NCBI GenBank assembly: GCA_024704765.1
Contig: JAKMXF010000327.1
Location: 141,360 to 205,359, forward strand
Origin: Oopsacas minuta
Taxonomy: Eukaryota > Porifera > Hexactinellida > Lyssacinosida > Leucopsacidae
Direction of reading: 5' to 3'
Length of the DNA: 64,000 nt
A program made the position numbers and the translations under genes. Below, piece by piece: positions 35,802-47,830 of this stretch. Under the pieces are notes generated by a model. It worked only from the letters and a program-made list of their open reading frames with translations. It searched no databases and was not told where the DNA came from. The stretch's first letter is position 1. Every line of letters starts with the position of its first letter.

Positions 35802-36850
35802 TTATGTAGGGATTCTTAGTTGAGCATCATCCTCGGCGGCTCTAATGGCGAGTTTTAGTTCCAAAGCCCTTTCAAACATCAAGTAGTCACTATTCCATCT
35901 GGTTTCCACACAAAGAATCAAAGATTTTTCAGGAAATCCCAATTCCTGCTGGATTTTTCTAATAATAGAATTTGATTTTGGTTTGCGGAGCTTTTTATCA
36001 GTTTTTTGAGGCGTTGTCTCATCAGCTTCACACCACATTGTTCCAATTCCGCATGTTGCACAATAAGATGGAGGATGTGACACATGAAACTAACTGACTG
36101 TTGATTTGCAATTTCAGAGCCTTTCACTAAGTTAGCTGCATTGTTTCTAACAAAGCAATGAATATTTTGCAGGCACCAACTTTTTAGAATTTCTGATAAA
36201 ACCATAGCGATACTTTCTCGGGTATGTGCGCTGCCGTAGAGCATACATCGTAGGATAGCTATCTTCCCCTGCTAATTAACATTAATATAGTGTGTGTTAT
36301 AGCTAATGAAAGATCGTTGTCTTCTGCTATGCCAAATATCTGTTGTTATCGAGTATATTGTGGCATCATTTTCCTGGAGCGACTGTTTTATCTTGTAATG
36401 CACTTATCTGTACAAGTTCGGGATCAGTTTTTGTCCAATAGTTTTGCCTGATGGAATATTAAATGTTTTATTTAAATGTGAAATCATATTAAGGAATTGA
36501 TCATTGCTTAAGGTTGAAGATGGCAATAAACCGTCACACTGCCACTTATCAATAGTTATTCACCCAAAATCTGTTAAGGCCTTTCTGAATTCCACATAAT
36601 GGAACGCTCTTTCGTTTCTGGTAGCGTCAATTATATCGTAGAGAGTAAGTACACCTCTTTTATGCTCTTTTTCAACTATCTTAGCTTGTTTGTCGCTTCA
36701 CCCGCAGCTCGCTCATCTCTGGCTCTACCATAGTCTCCTTTATGCCAATTCTGTAAATGGATCCAAAAGCAGTAGCCCATAAGTCTATTCTCTCAGCTCC
36801 ATCTTTCTTCTACGAACCTTGCTATTTTTGCAGCCGTCAGAATTTGGAAA
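35802..36850 (-). pseudogene. Decayed hAT transposase, ZBED1-like
   Basis: Minus-strand reading with frameshifts. TTDIWHSR near 36350-36320 is the conserved TTD.W block of the hAT core. CFVRNNAANLVKG at about 36150-36110 corresponds to the D.A.N/NMVK block, and FMCHILHLIVQHAE at about 36090-36050 to the C..H.L.L block. ETRWNSDYLMFERALELKLA at about 35910-35850 is the TRWNS block. The C-terminal dimerisation region is missing downstream, and the BED finger expected upstream of 36600 is not clear. Stops and at least two frame changes make it non-functional. Confidence 0.75.
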
Positions 36851-37749
36851 TAATTATCTTTTGAAAATTGGAAAGTGATTTTGCAAAACAGCATTGATAA
36901 TGTAGTATTGTACAACTATATCTTCCCATTCTTCGCCCCGTGGATCAAGCAAACTCCCCTATCTGTGGTAGAGCCCCGAGGGAAACATCTTGTCTATTGT
37001 AAGGATAGTCATTTAATTTACTGCAATCCCGGTTTTAGTCCCGGCCTCGGTCGATCACTAATGTCACAGTTTTGAACTTGCAGCCGCGTAATCAAGAATG
37101 ACATTCGTAGAGTATTAAGTGAAACCTTAAAATGACGAACAAGAGAGAACTAATGGCACCTCTCCAAATAAAGAGTAGAACTAATGCCAACGCTCCAAAT
37201 TCGCACTAATGATAACTCTCCAAATCCGTACTAATGCAGCGCCCCTGTCGGTGAATAGCTATAGTTTCGTAGGCTGTGTGTTGCAGTGTATATGAACTTT
37301 TGGTGTACATACACTTTATGAATTATAGTTGCTACAAGTGTGTATATGGTGTAGTGTATATGCAAGAATACAGTATTGATTTTTGTTGTGCATTGTGTAT
37401 ACGATAATTAACGAATATTCGGCTGAAGGTTGAATATTTTTAATACCATGGTTTGATATCGTGTTTCCTGAAGTGACAAGCATTCTTTTGATTCACTGCC
37501 TTACATTTTACTCAACAGTCATCTTCTGAAATCAGATCACTTCTGTTTGTTATATAGATACAAATTCCTCGCTGTGGTGACGTGGGCGTTCAAGTAGAGA
37601 AGAGGGAAATGGAACAACTATTTGGTGCCCGACATGTGATATTAAAATGAGAAATAAAAATGAGAAATGAAGAATTCGATACACCAAAAACTGGCATTAA
37701 ATGAATGTCATCAAACATATGCCATTTTCAAGCTGTGTTAATCGAACAC
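36851..37749. other. No gene seen
   Basis: AT-rich sequence with GTGTATATG-type simple sequence near 37280-37370. Open frames here are short and have no recognisable domain. Confidence 0.4.
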
Positions 37750-38540
37750 GAATGTAGCTTCGATTCCAAATTAACAGGGTTGTTTTTTCACACAAAATAT
37801 AGAAATTTTGTAATGATAAAGTTGTCACGTTACTGAGGTATATTAGATGCCATGGATGACACATATTCGGTCAAATCCTCTAGTAACTCGATAGTCGCTA
37901 GAGTTATTATCCAATCACTTCAGCCACTATGTCTACAAACCCAACTAGCCATGCCCTTGTGATACATCTTGATACGATTTCTCTAACCAGTGTCGTGAAT
38001 ATGCCCATATTTGGTCATTATCAAGATTCCACCATATTGCTTCAAGATATCGTATGAAAATATATTACAAGAGTATTGGAAGTTTGGTATATTGTACATA
38101 TTAGCTTGAGTGATTTGTCAATAGCTCTAGCGACTATCAAGTTACAAGTGGATATTGCCAAAACATGTGCCATCCATTGTACCTAAGATAACACAGTAAC
38201 ATGGCAACATATAATTACAAAAATTTCATATTTTTTGTATAAACATCCTTAGATCGCTTAATAATAATTCTGGAATCGAAGACACACTAGTGATCGTTTA
38301 TCAGTTCTATGAATGGGGAGATTTTAACAACATATTGCCCTGTAATCCAAACAGATTAAGTTATTTCAAACTGAGAATAGTTGGATGACAGGACTGATTA
38401 TTATTAATTAATAGTACATTTATTCGAGCCAGCTGTACCAACTTTATATTATCGAGAAAATACAATCGCAAGTCAAATTTAATTGACTCGAAGTAATCCA
38501 TAGTCCATTAGATTCTATACCGTGAACAGGCTATAATTCC
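37750..38540. repeat. Long-inverted-repeat relative of the MULE termini
   Basis: Arms at about 37750-37990 and 38090-38310 are inverted copies. The oriented sequence (GTTGTCACGTTACTGAGGTA, GGCACATGTTTTGGC, TATCCACTTGTAACTTGATA) matches 52030-52140. The complement of 38540-37990 runs colinear with 51735-52310, including GGCTCGAATAAATGTA, CAGTTTGAAATAAC and GATAAACGATCAC. It contains no transposase, so it is a non-autonomous family member. Confidence 0.75.
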
Positions 38541-39623
38541 GTAGGTTGTGACATACCCATATATCTTCTTAGAAAATGGCAGAGCAGAGTTGTAACTACA
38601 AATGCCATAAGGGCAGATCATGTTTCAACAATAATACCACAAGCGTCAGCCTTACACAGTCATAAATGTAACTACAGTGAGTATTGCTTATAAGAAGATC
38701 GGTTATAAGTACATATCGGATATAAGAACAAATTTTTGTGTTACTCAAGAATTATAAGCATTATACTACTGTTACCTATAAATATTATATTATTCTTTTA
38801 AGTGATGTGATATACGTAGTCCAAATTTCTTCACTTATAAATAATAATATTTGCTTCCTCTATTTTGAATACTAATATTTTAACAACTAAATATGAGATT
38901 GATTGCATGATTACAATTGCAACTGATCAATTATAATCAGATGTTATATCATCATCTGGAACACAGGAATTTGCAATACGCGTAGTTAATAATTCACACC
39001 AATTGACATTAAAAGTAAACAATACTGTGTATACACGCTTGTAGGCAGTGTTACCAAATCAAGAACCAAGTTCTTAGATTTTGGCTTTGGCGAGAACTTT
39101 GACTTAGGGTATGAATACAGCAATATCCCTGAACTTTGAAATTAACTTTTTGCATGAACTTGGATGAAAATTCATATAAAAACATAGCGTCAATGAATAT
39201 TTTTGGTAGATTTTGCAATAACTTGACATTTACAGGTCTTTGACATGAATAAAGCATGAACTGTGTGGCATGGATATAGCAGATACATTACAAGAACTGT
39301 TGAGTTTGTGGCAAGTATATGGCATGAACTTTTCAACTTAGTGGCAACAACATGGCATGAACTATTCAATTCTGTGACAAGAACTCTGAGTGCACTTCAT
39401 CTGACAACACTGCTTGTAACTAATATACTTCGTAAAGTGTATATACACCATTGTACATACATGTACACTGATGCCAGACCTTTATCAGGTGATATCCCCA
39501 TGTTCTTAGTACATGTTGTTAGTACATTGGTGCGGGAAATTTGATCTATACAAACTTAGGGTGTACGGGTTACTAAATTTTCAGAAATGTGGGTTTTGAG
39601 CATGGTTATATATCAATACAAAT

Positions 39624-39793
39624 CCCTTATATATAGCTCAGCTATACTATAGTACAGTTTTTGTGTATTAGCTTTCCTATCTTCAAGGAAACGTCATTTT
39701 TAGGATTAATGAAAGTCACCTTTTGGAATGAGGGTATGTGCTCTTTGCATTACAAAAAACTGTACTATACTAGCTCAGCTATATAAAAGGAAT
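39624..39793. repeat. MITE with TATATAGCT ends
   Basis: The left TATATAGCTCAGCTATACTA and the reverse-complemented right TATATAGCTGAGCTAGTATA continue into AGTACAGTTTTTTG on both sides, giving arms of about 35 bp around a loop of about 90 bp. It is non-coding. Confidence 0.8.
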
Positions 39794-40698
39794 CTCATAT
39801 CAATAATAGAATATTCGGGTAAAATGCACCAGTTTCTTACTATCGGCGATTATAGAATTGCCTTCAAAATATATCCACTTCCTTTTATCCCTGGTCAAAA
39901 GTAGTGAACAGCCTTATCTTTAATATATTGAGGTAACATCAAAGTAATAAACCTCATGAACAGTTTTAAATACGTATTATACTTACACAACCATGGATGT
40001 GACATCCATGCCAGTTTATGAGTGTAACCTATGCTCACTTATCGTTAATTATCATCAAGTACGGAATTATAAACAACACACTTATCTTGATTCCTAACAA
40101 GAGTAAACCAAACCACAAATATTTTTTGGAGCGAATGATTCAATGAAATTATTATTTGACCCCCCTGGATATATCTACCAAATGGGAAAATCAAATATTG
40201 GTGTACGAGCGACGAATGTCCGAACGACGAAGTACCCGGTAACCGGAAGCATACTTGCCAACCCTCCCGTGTTCCATGGATTATCCCAGGATTTCACGTA
40301 GCATTAAGAGGAAATTTCAAAAACCCGGGAAATTCATCTTAGTTTTGCACTATTTCTGGATATTTTGGGGGGGATCGGGGGGAATCGGGGGAATAACGTG
40401 AAATCTCGGGAACATTTTGAAAATCCAGAGATTGTGAATAAAAATGGCTTGATATTTGTAAAAGGGTTGGCAAGTATGCGGAAGGGTATACCCTCCTGTT
40501 CTATAACTAAACCAGCTTTGGAGGTTTGTATATATGTAGAATACAAATAGCATTTCAAATGGTGATGTATTATCTGACTTTTTAACATTTTTCTATTCCC
40601 AACTATTCCTTTCTCTATATTTGTTAAACCTCTTGATTCAAACAAATAATCATATTCTCTAAAGTAATTTCAATCTATCTAATTCTAAAATTTCGTAA

Positions 40699-41121
40699 TT
40701 AAGATACACTAGGAGCATTAGAAGCAATCCTAGGCCATAATTCTGCACATTCTTTGGCTACGGGGCCTACGACTGTAGTCCCCTTCATTTCTCCTTTATT
40801 ATTCACTATAACCCCAGCGTTATCTTCGAAGTAGATAAATGTACCATCTGGTCGCCGATACGGTTTCCTCTGTCTAACCACAACAGCTAGCCATAGCTTT
40901 TTCCTCAATTCTGGTTTGCCTTTCTTCACCGTAGCCCAGACCAGATCACCTACTGAAGCGGAGGGTAATCTATTCAGCCTTCCTTTTATCCCTTTTATGG
41001 CAATAATATGTAAATTCTTTGCTCCAGTATTATCAGCACAATTCACAACAGCCCCAACTGGAAGTGCGTGTGAAATTCGAAACTTGGTAGAAGAAGCGCC
41101 CTTCCTTGCTCTTTTAGACAT
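40699..41121 (-). CDS. RPL23: 60S ribosomal protein L23 (uL14), intronless frame
   Basis: Structural protein of the large cytosolic ribosomal subunit, located near the subunit interface. The 140-residue frame has the full eukaryotic length and near-universal motifs: [62 protein letters not shown] and [19 protein letters not shown]. The start at 41121 matches the usual MSKR N-terminus. The coding region has no intron or damage. An AG about 3 bases before the ATG (TTAATTAG|ATAATG) could be an acceptor for a 5' UTR intron, which is common in ribosomal protein genes; that is inference. A processed copy is not excluded, but no poly(A) relic was seen. Confidence 0.97.
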   Translation of the reverse strand: MSKRARKGASSTKFRISHALPVGAVVNCADNTGAKNLHIIAIKGIKGRLNRLPSASVGDLVWATVKKGKPELRKKLWLAVVVRQRKPYRRPDGTFIYFEDNAGVIVNNKGEMKGTTVVGPVAKECAELWPRIASNAPSVS

Positions 41122-42559
41122 TATCTAATTAACTTTATAAAAGTAAATATTGTATAAAGTCGAGACAATCAACAGTAATTATGTCGAAATTCAATGGCTT
41201 AAGTTGGGTTCGATAGAGAGATTTAAGATTAGTGGTTCTAATATGGAGTGCCGGTTCACCAGAATTGGAATCGGGCCCACGTCCATTTTTCAGGATCCGA
41301 GCCTCGCCAAATCCAACGATGTACAACCCGAACCAGATTCTAACTCAGCACTTTATTGGGAGTTTGCAAATTTTAACAGGAAAAAATTAAAATAGATACA
41401 CCATATAAGAATACTGTTGGGACCGAAAAGATTTATTCGCTATCTTAAGTGATGTATATTCACAGGCAGAACTGGTCAGGCATGTAAGGAAATCCCTAGC
41501 ACTATTTTTGGTTGGCCTGTACGACTCAAAGGGCAGGCCTGATATTCATATATTCTGCTGCGTACATATCGGGTCAAATACTCTCAAAAGTATGTAATTA
41601 TAACCCAGCTACTGTAAGCACAAAATGGCTTTGATTACTTTGATTACTTCACGCAGTTGCAAGTGTAAAACTAAGTAGCATGACGGTTTTAGAAATTGAA
41701 AATATTTGGCACTGTGTAATACAAGCAAGTATAAAATATGTAGCACATAAATGCACAAACACACCACATTGACATACACAATTGCAAAAATCTCTGAAAA
41801 CAGAGGGGTGGGGGGCTACAAGCACCCAGCGCTCCCCGATTCCTACCCCCTGTTCTCAAATAAGTTGAATATACGTGCTCTTTGAACGTAGTATACGTTT
41901 GGAAGGTAGTTGTAAGGTTGGAGCATAGCCTGTTAGATGAATGAACGGACTTTTTAATTTACGGAATTTCAAATTGGAATTATTGTAAAAATGAGTACTG
42001 AGTAGGGTGAAAACAATATTGTATACTTCTGAAAATGTCATACTTGCCAACCGATAACGTTCTCGGGATCCCTGAATTATCCTCTGATGTGACATGATAG
42101 CCATAAAAGGGACCAGCCAAGAAAAGGACATTTTACATAACCAAACTATTAGTGAAACATACTGTATTTCGCTGGATATGCGCAGGGTATTCTCCTGCAC
42201 GAAATATATAAGCGCCCGAGGGCTCATTCAGAAAAATAGGGTTAAGTGTTAATATAACAGTGCATGAAATTGACTGGTGTGGATTGAAAACTTCAGATTA
42301 AATGGAGTTGGTTACAGTCCCAGTTTCGTTACAAAAATGACTACTCTTTTTATGGTCATTTTGTTACAGCCTCTGTAACAAAATGAACTACCTTACTATA
42401 GGAAATTAACGCGAATTGGAGCTGAACATTTTCGAATACATGAAATTAACGCGATTTTGAGGGAGAACATTTTCAAATACCTTATTTTATACGAATAAAT
42501 ATTACGAAATAATTCAATTTTCTAAACATAAAAAGAAATAATTCCTAAACAAATAATAT

Positions 42560-43982
42560 GTCTTTGTAAGGGTCTAGATCATGGAACTCCATATCTCTCT
42601 TTCTGGAATTCGTGATTGCTGAAGCAATCCCTGAATGTGGCCAACCAGCTTTGATAATTTCTATCCCTTTCTCGGAGTTGAAGAAAGTGAAAAGTTCACC
42701 CATCAATCTGCCATGTTCGGCTTCAATGTTGATAGTTTGAAGTCAACATCGATGGTAGTAATGTCTTTATCAGGCTCCTGAAGCATGGCAGCAGTAATCG
42801 TTTCGGTAAAGTAATTACTGAATACCTTCTTCTCAAAATGATTAAAAGACCTATTCGTTGAGAGGTCCAGGGTCTGGAGTAAATGAGTTAAGTTTTCGGA
42901 GTTATGGCTGTGATTGCATTTAATTCCTCTAGAGTTTTGCATGTACCATCAGTTCCTTGCGCTTTAAACGCATCCCAGATTAATAAGAATTTATGATCTC
43001 TTCCAAGACCAAGTTCTTCCTTAGTTCGATCGCATATGGTTTTAGTACTTTCATTAATAGGGATCTCGTTTCCTTTTCATTGCTCCAATGCTTTTCATTA
43101 TAACTTAGAAGAAATCCTTCGGGAAAGGGAACGACGGGGAGAGATCTTGCTGTTTATCCATGATAAATTAGCTGAAATGGTAACATTTTACCACTTTGCG
43201 TTTCAGCCAGGGTTATCGTCATGCCTCTCTTATCGTTAGATCCTTTCTTTGCTACTTGTTTGGAATTTGTTCCCGCCATAGTAAAATTGCCAGTAGACAC
43301 AAATTTTGACGGTGTCTGATCTAGATTTTTAATGAGTTCATCGGGAATATTATGCAGAGCGACTGGCGTTACAATTTCGTTGGAAATTTGGTCTCTCACT
43401 TCATTTCAAAGGGCTCTCGTCACTATAGGCCTAGATGTTGTCACCATACGTCTGGACATATTCATGCGAGCATACAGAGATTGTATCCAACCGTTCGTAA
43501 TTTTAAAGTCCAGGTAACCTTCATATCTACCTAAGTTGCTTTTGATGATACCCATAAGCACCTCATGAACGGAATGTCGATCAACAGTTCCTCCAGCGAT
43601 GCGAAGATTCGTAATGAAGGTTCTGAGTATCGTATCTAAATGTTCATCTAATAACAATGGTCTCCCTCTTTTCGATGAAATTTGTATTAAGTCTGTAGGT
43701 GATTTTCTCTTCAATCCAGCACGAAATTTCGACAACCAACCTCGCAAGGTACTTTCTGTCAAGTTATGAGAAATATTTCTTGTATTGCTGTATAGCATTT
43801 GTTGTAATCCGTATTTTGTCTTTTTCTGTATAGCTACGTTTCTTTTTTTCCCCTGGCACGATGAGCTGCTCAATTACTTTACCATCTTCAGCAGAAGGAA
43901 TCACAAGTTCATGTGAATCACCTCCTATATTATCATCGTTTCCTTCCTTCGAAAAATAGGCTAAGATCGACTTTTCAGCCAT
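42560..43982 (-). pseudogene. Pogo/Tigger-type transposase, broken
   Basis: Five overlapping frames read as one pogo-type protein. The N-terminal part is KKRSYTEKDKIRITTNAIQQ, then a CENP-B-like HTH (LTESTLRGWLSKFRAGLKRK and ITNGWIQSLYARMNMSRR). The DDE core keeps all three expected acidic positions: NLDQTPSKFV (about 43320), LLIWDAFKAQGTDG (about 42980) and LQTLDLSTN (about 42865). A C-terminal LSTLKPNMADW segment is followed by a frame change near 42700. At least three frameshifts (43.87-43.77, 43.40 and 43.15 kb) and one near the C-terminus block translation. The normal role is cut-and-paste transposition into TA. Confidence 0.85.
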
Positions 43983-44155
43983 TCAAATTGGTAGTATACT
44001 ATTATAGAAACTTGATTAAGTATCCTAACTTGTTTGAACGCGGCAACAAATTTGGGCCTATCGAGATCGTGAGAAATATTTATGAATATGAATAATGGAA
44101 TATATTCCTAATAAATAAACCAATTTATTATAGTCCTACAACAAAGATACGTAGC

Positions 44156-44440
44156 CTATTCTACGAAACAGCTGTCACTGTCATTGTCACTTTCAAAGGA
44201 AGCTTCTAGATAAAGAGTTTCACTTTCCGAAGAGCATTCGTCAACATCTTTTTCATTAAGTATTTCTTGTAAAATATATTTCGTAGAATCAACATATTCC
44301 GTGTAATTATCTTCAAGAAATCCTCCAGCGAATACCTTCTCCTTTAAGAAGTTTAGTGCTTCAGCTCTGCTCCATCGGAATGGAATAGAAATAGGTATTT
44401 CCAGACCACCTTGCAAAAGCGGAGAACTTCTAGGCTTCAC
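44156..44440 (-). CDS. Accessory ORF of the pogo-like element, unrecognised
   Basis: A 94-codon frame just upstream of, and on the same strand as, the transposase. It begins MKPRSSPLLQGGLEIPI and ends in a strongly acidic tail (ECSSESETLYLEASFESDND). No domain is recognised. It could be an exon of the transposase gene, a second element-encoded protein, or chance. Confidence 0.35.
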   Translation of the reverse strand: MKPRSSPLLQGGLEIPISIPFRWSRAEALNFLKEKVFAGGFLEDNYTEYVDSTKYILQEILNEKDVDECSSESETLYLEASFESDNDSDSCFVE

Positions 44441-44830
44441 ACAAGATATTATTCCCGAAATACAAGCTCCATTTTTTAGTGCTTACCAAAAATAACGATT
44501 CATCACTCTTGGAATATGCCTAACTGTCGTTATAGACAACTTCCCAGCTAATTTTGTTTGTCCAGCCACTGCGAAATTATCATAAATATTATTACTCTCC
44601 TGTTTGAAAACAATGTCTTGTCCCAAAATAGGTTTCCAGTCCACTTAATAGACATGGTATCCTCTCAAACCAGTCACGCATCGGAAAACATGTAAATTGG
44701 GAGTTTTCCCATCCATTGTATAAATTTGCTAAATAGTATAAATAACAGGAAGTTAACGTCATGGAAATTAACGCTAATTGGAGCATCCGCGTTAATTTCA
44801 TGGAGCGTTAATTTCCTATAGTAAGGTAAT

Positions 44831-44958
44831 CTATTAAATTCAATTTGTTTAAAAAGTGGCACTATAAATTGGAGGCATTATGAAAAGTTAGGTTTAATCC
44901 AATGCACATAGTGCCTCCAATTAATAGTGCCACTTTTTAAACAAATTAAATTTAATAG
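44831..44958. repeat. 128-bp palindromic MITE next to the pogo element
   Basis: Arms 44831-44877 and 44911-44958 are nearly perfect inverted copies (CTATTAAATTCAATTTGTTT, then AAAAAGTGGCACTAT and TTGGAGGCA). The loop is about 33 bp. It begins 4 bp past the end of the pogo-like element (including its TA). Confidence 0.9.
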
Positions 44959-45362
44959 AATAAGCTGTCGGCACAGGTTGCAATTATGTTCTGTTTCCTC
45001 GCTCTGCTCGGATTTAAAATCCACCAAACAATTTATTTACAAATTAATATGATCATCCAGCCATTATAATGTTCAATTTGTTTGCAGTAATTATCAGTTG
45101 ACTAAATAATATTAATAGAAGAATATTGGAGGAATATCATCGGTACAAATTCAAGAGTGTCAAATTCGTAATCAGCGTATTGAATTACACCCCTTTTGCT
45201 GTTTAGAATAATCTTCTACAATTATTCAAAGGTTACGTAATCGGGCAAATACATGTCTTTTAAATTATCCATCGTTAATTTGAAAAATATTATATTCATA
45301 AATATTATCGAAATAATTAAAGCTACCGGTAAATTTAGATATTCAATGAATGCATATTACTA

Positions 45363-46696
45363 CGGGCGTTCAATAAGTAGTCGTTATCACATTGTAATTC
45401 TAAATTTTTCTAGCACAATTGTGTAATCAGTGATGGAGTTTCTCAAAGTATTCCCCTTCGTGCTGTAAAACCAATTTCAGCCTTTTTATCCAATCGAAAA
45501 ATACTTTTTTGTAGTCTTCGGTTGGTACACCTTTCATATACTGGAAAATCGCCGATCCTATCTGAGCTCGACTCTCGAATTTCCTACCTGATAGATGTTT
45601 CTTTAGCTTTGGAAACAACCAAAAGTCACAGGGAGCTAGATCTGGCGAGTAGGGAGGGTGATCTAGCTCCACAATTTTCATAGCTTTTAACTTTTCTCTA
45701 ACCAGCTTTGTCTTGTGCGGTCGGGCGTTATCATGCAATATTCGCAATCCACGAGTTCCAGTCCTTGGCCGTCGATTTTTGGTAGAATTTTTCAACCTCT
45801 GTTAGACACTCATTGGTGTAGAAGGAGCCTGTTATTGTTTGGTATTTGGGGACACAAATCTGGCACACTGGACCATTAGAATCAAAAAATATACAGTACA
45901 TAACCTTCGGGTCCCGAAAGTCATGTCGAGGGATCATTGGTGGGTCCTGTCCTTTTGCCACCCATACTTTGTTTGCTTCTTTTGATAAAGGCTCAGAATA
46001 ACGTACCCAAGTTTCGTCACCTGTTACTATCTCAAATAACCTTCTGGAGTCAGTTCGATCAAACTCAGAGAGCAATTTAGTAGCGCATTGGACCCTCTTT
46101 GCTTTCTGGGCCTGAGTTAGTAAATGCGGCACCCATCGAGCACATATCTTTCGGAATTTCATATTATCATGTACAATAGCTTGAGCAGTTCCCGTTGAGA
46201 TACCAACCGCATCAGCTATCTCCACAAGCGTGATATGAGGGTCTTCTTCAAGTAACGCGGATACCTCAAGGATATTTTTGTCATTGGTGCTGGAAACTGG
46301 TCTCCCTATTCTTGCCCCATCTTCAATGGACACTCTACCTTCACGAAAGCGTCTAGCCCAATCAACAACAGTGGAATATGGAAGTGCTGTATCCTTATAA
46401 ACTTCCTCTAAATCTTTGTGGACATCTGTTGGTGAAACCTTGAGCAGTGTTCTGATCTTCACATATGCTCTCTGCTCAATTTTGAAATCTGTACTTTTTG
46501 AAGCCATTAAAAATGTTACTATAATAAACTGTCAAAATGTAAATAGGTACAATATTTCAACGAGACATCAGAATCAAAAAAGCTCTGCATTATTGAATTC
46601 ACAATGGATGGATTGTTATTAGAAAATTCAGTTTGATCTAGGTCGAAATATTCCGACTTACAAAATTTGGAATAACGACTACTTATTGAACGCACG
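45363..46696. mobile_element. Mariner transposon, frameshifted copy
   Basis: Ends CGGGCGTTCAATAAGTAGTC and, on the complement, CGTGCGTTCAATAAGTAGTC differ at one position. The flanking TA (45361-45362 and 46697-46698) is the mariner target duplication. Length is 1334 bp and the transposase is on the minus strand. Confidence 0.95.
45427..46507 (-). pseudogene. Mariner transposase with one frameshift
   Basis: The N-terminal frame (46507-45731) has the HTH region (FKIEQRAYVKIRTLLKVSP), WVPHLLT and GDETW (first Asp). After a single frame change around 45770-45790, the C-terminal frame (to 45427) has HDNARPHK (second Asp) and YSPDLAPCDFWLF (third Asp). The joined length would be near 345 residues, the family norm. 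The break lies between the first and second catalytic residues, so the present copy should be inactive. Confidence 0.9.
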
Positions 46697-46749
46697 TATT
46701 ATATACAGTACTAGAAGTACCAATTGTGTACCTAATAAATATTTAATAC

Positions 46750-46830
46750 TTAAACTGACCCGAGGCACTAAGCTGTTGCGCAGCGTCCTAGCAAGCGAAG
46801 CGCGCTAGTATAATATTAAAACGCAATTAA
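46750..46830. repeat. GC-rich repeat head
   Basis: CCCGAGGCACTAAGCTGTTG and AGCAAGCGAAGCGCGCTAG are followed by TATAATATTAAAACGCAATT. The last motif recurs at about 35592-35612, which suggests a dispersed element. Boundaries are unclear. Confidence 0.35.
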
Positions 46831-47154
46831 TCTGTAAGTTTATATGTTTGTATAATTTCGATATTATTGAGAAATTCATAATTCTCGAAGCACAAAGTGC
46901 CCAGATATCTAACCAAAATGCCACGTATCACCTCCAGTATTACCCCAGAGGGCCATTAAGAAATTTGGATGGTCCTTGGATAATCAAATAATTAAATTTC
47001 CGGAAAATTAGCCTTGAGGTAATTATTGCCGAGTATATCCCGTAGATATACTCGTTCGATGGGGTATACTCGGAAAAGCACTGACAAATGCAACTGTTTC
47101 ATACATACGCAAAACAAGTGACAATGCTCAAGGATACTTCCACCCATAGCATTC

Positions 47155-47228
47155 TATATGTTATGGGCAATATGAGAAATTGGGCATTATGCATAATGCC
47201 CAATTTCTCATATTGCCCATAACATATA
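47155..47228. repeat. Perfect 74-bp palindrome without spacer
   Basis: Both 37-base arms match with no mismatch, centred between 47191 and 47192 (core ATTATGCATAAT). The outer arm reads TATATGTTATGGGCAATATG. See the findings for interpretation. Confidence 0.97.
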
Positions 47229-47639
47229 CATTTTGATAATAATTTGATTTTTAATTCTATTTTACATAAAAATGCATGACCTTGTATATTATCTTTCCAT
47301 AGACAAGAAGTTTAAAAATAGCTTGATGAACCAAAAGAAGGTAATAAAATTCTAACACAAAGAAAATAAAAAATTATGGATTTTAAGAAGCAAAGGCCCA
47401 ATTATCGGGTCTTTAGGTAAAATCGGACAGGGGCCGATTTCAATTCAAATTTCCTTGGAAAACATCGCAGTGACTTCTTCTCAGCATTTCTATTAACCAA
47501 ATACTGCCGCGAAAATGTGTGACATTATGACTTCAAAAAGGTGCTAAAATCTCGTTTTTGGTGCGGAATTGGTCGAAACGAAGGTTAAAATTAGTGTTCC
47601 TTTTCATTACGAGCTTAATTTCTAACCGTAATCGGTTAA

Positions 47640-47830
47640 TTGGGACACATTTTATTTAGAATTTCTACCCAAAGCGAAGTAATAATACAAAAAATTCGGT
47701 TAATCGGGAACTCCTCTCAATTGGGACAAATACTCTGGAACGAAGGTGTCCCAATTAATCCGAGTTGACTGTATATAAATAGGAGGAAGATACAGTTGAC
47801 CACCGTTAATTCGAACTTTCGTTAAATTGA
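47640..47830. repeat. Pogo-like element ends, two abutting
   Basis: A right end finishing CCAATTAATCCGAGTTGACT-GTA (to about 47773) is followed within about 20 bp by a left end starting TACAGTTGACCACCGTTAAT. Both resemble the CAGTNAACTC-type ends at 5891 and 58868. The full elements could not be delimited. Confidence 0.45.

Larger units (their letters stand above)
42391..44826. mobile_element. Pogo-like DNA transposon with both ends
   Basis: Inverted ends CCTTACTATAGGAAATTAAC at both sides, each bordered by TA (42389-42390 and 44827-44828). Each end also repeats the 12-mer GGAAATTAACGC or its ATGAAATTAACGC variant within 60 bp, likely transposase binding sites. Length is 2436 bp. Inside, on the minus strand, are a decayed transposase (42560-43982), an upstream second frame (44156-44440) and possibly another short frame (44592-44862). 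Confidence 0.9.

Noticed and set aside
40334-40645. Minus-strand frames downstream of RPL23
   Set aside because: They cross the G/C-run repeat and lack domain content. Overlapping alternative frames of similar length argue for chance.
41150-41395. Plus-strand frame upstream of RPL23
   Set aside because: No recognisable domain and it overlaps the expected RPL23 promoter. It is probably a chance frame.
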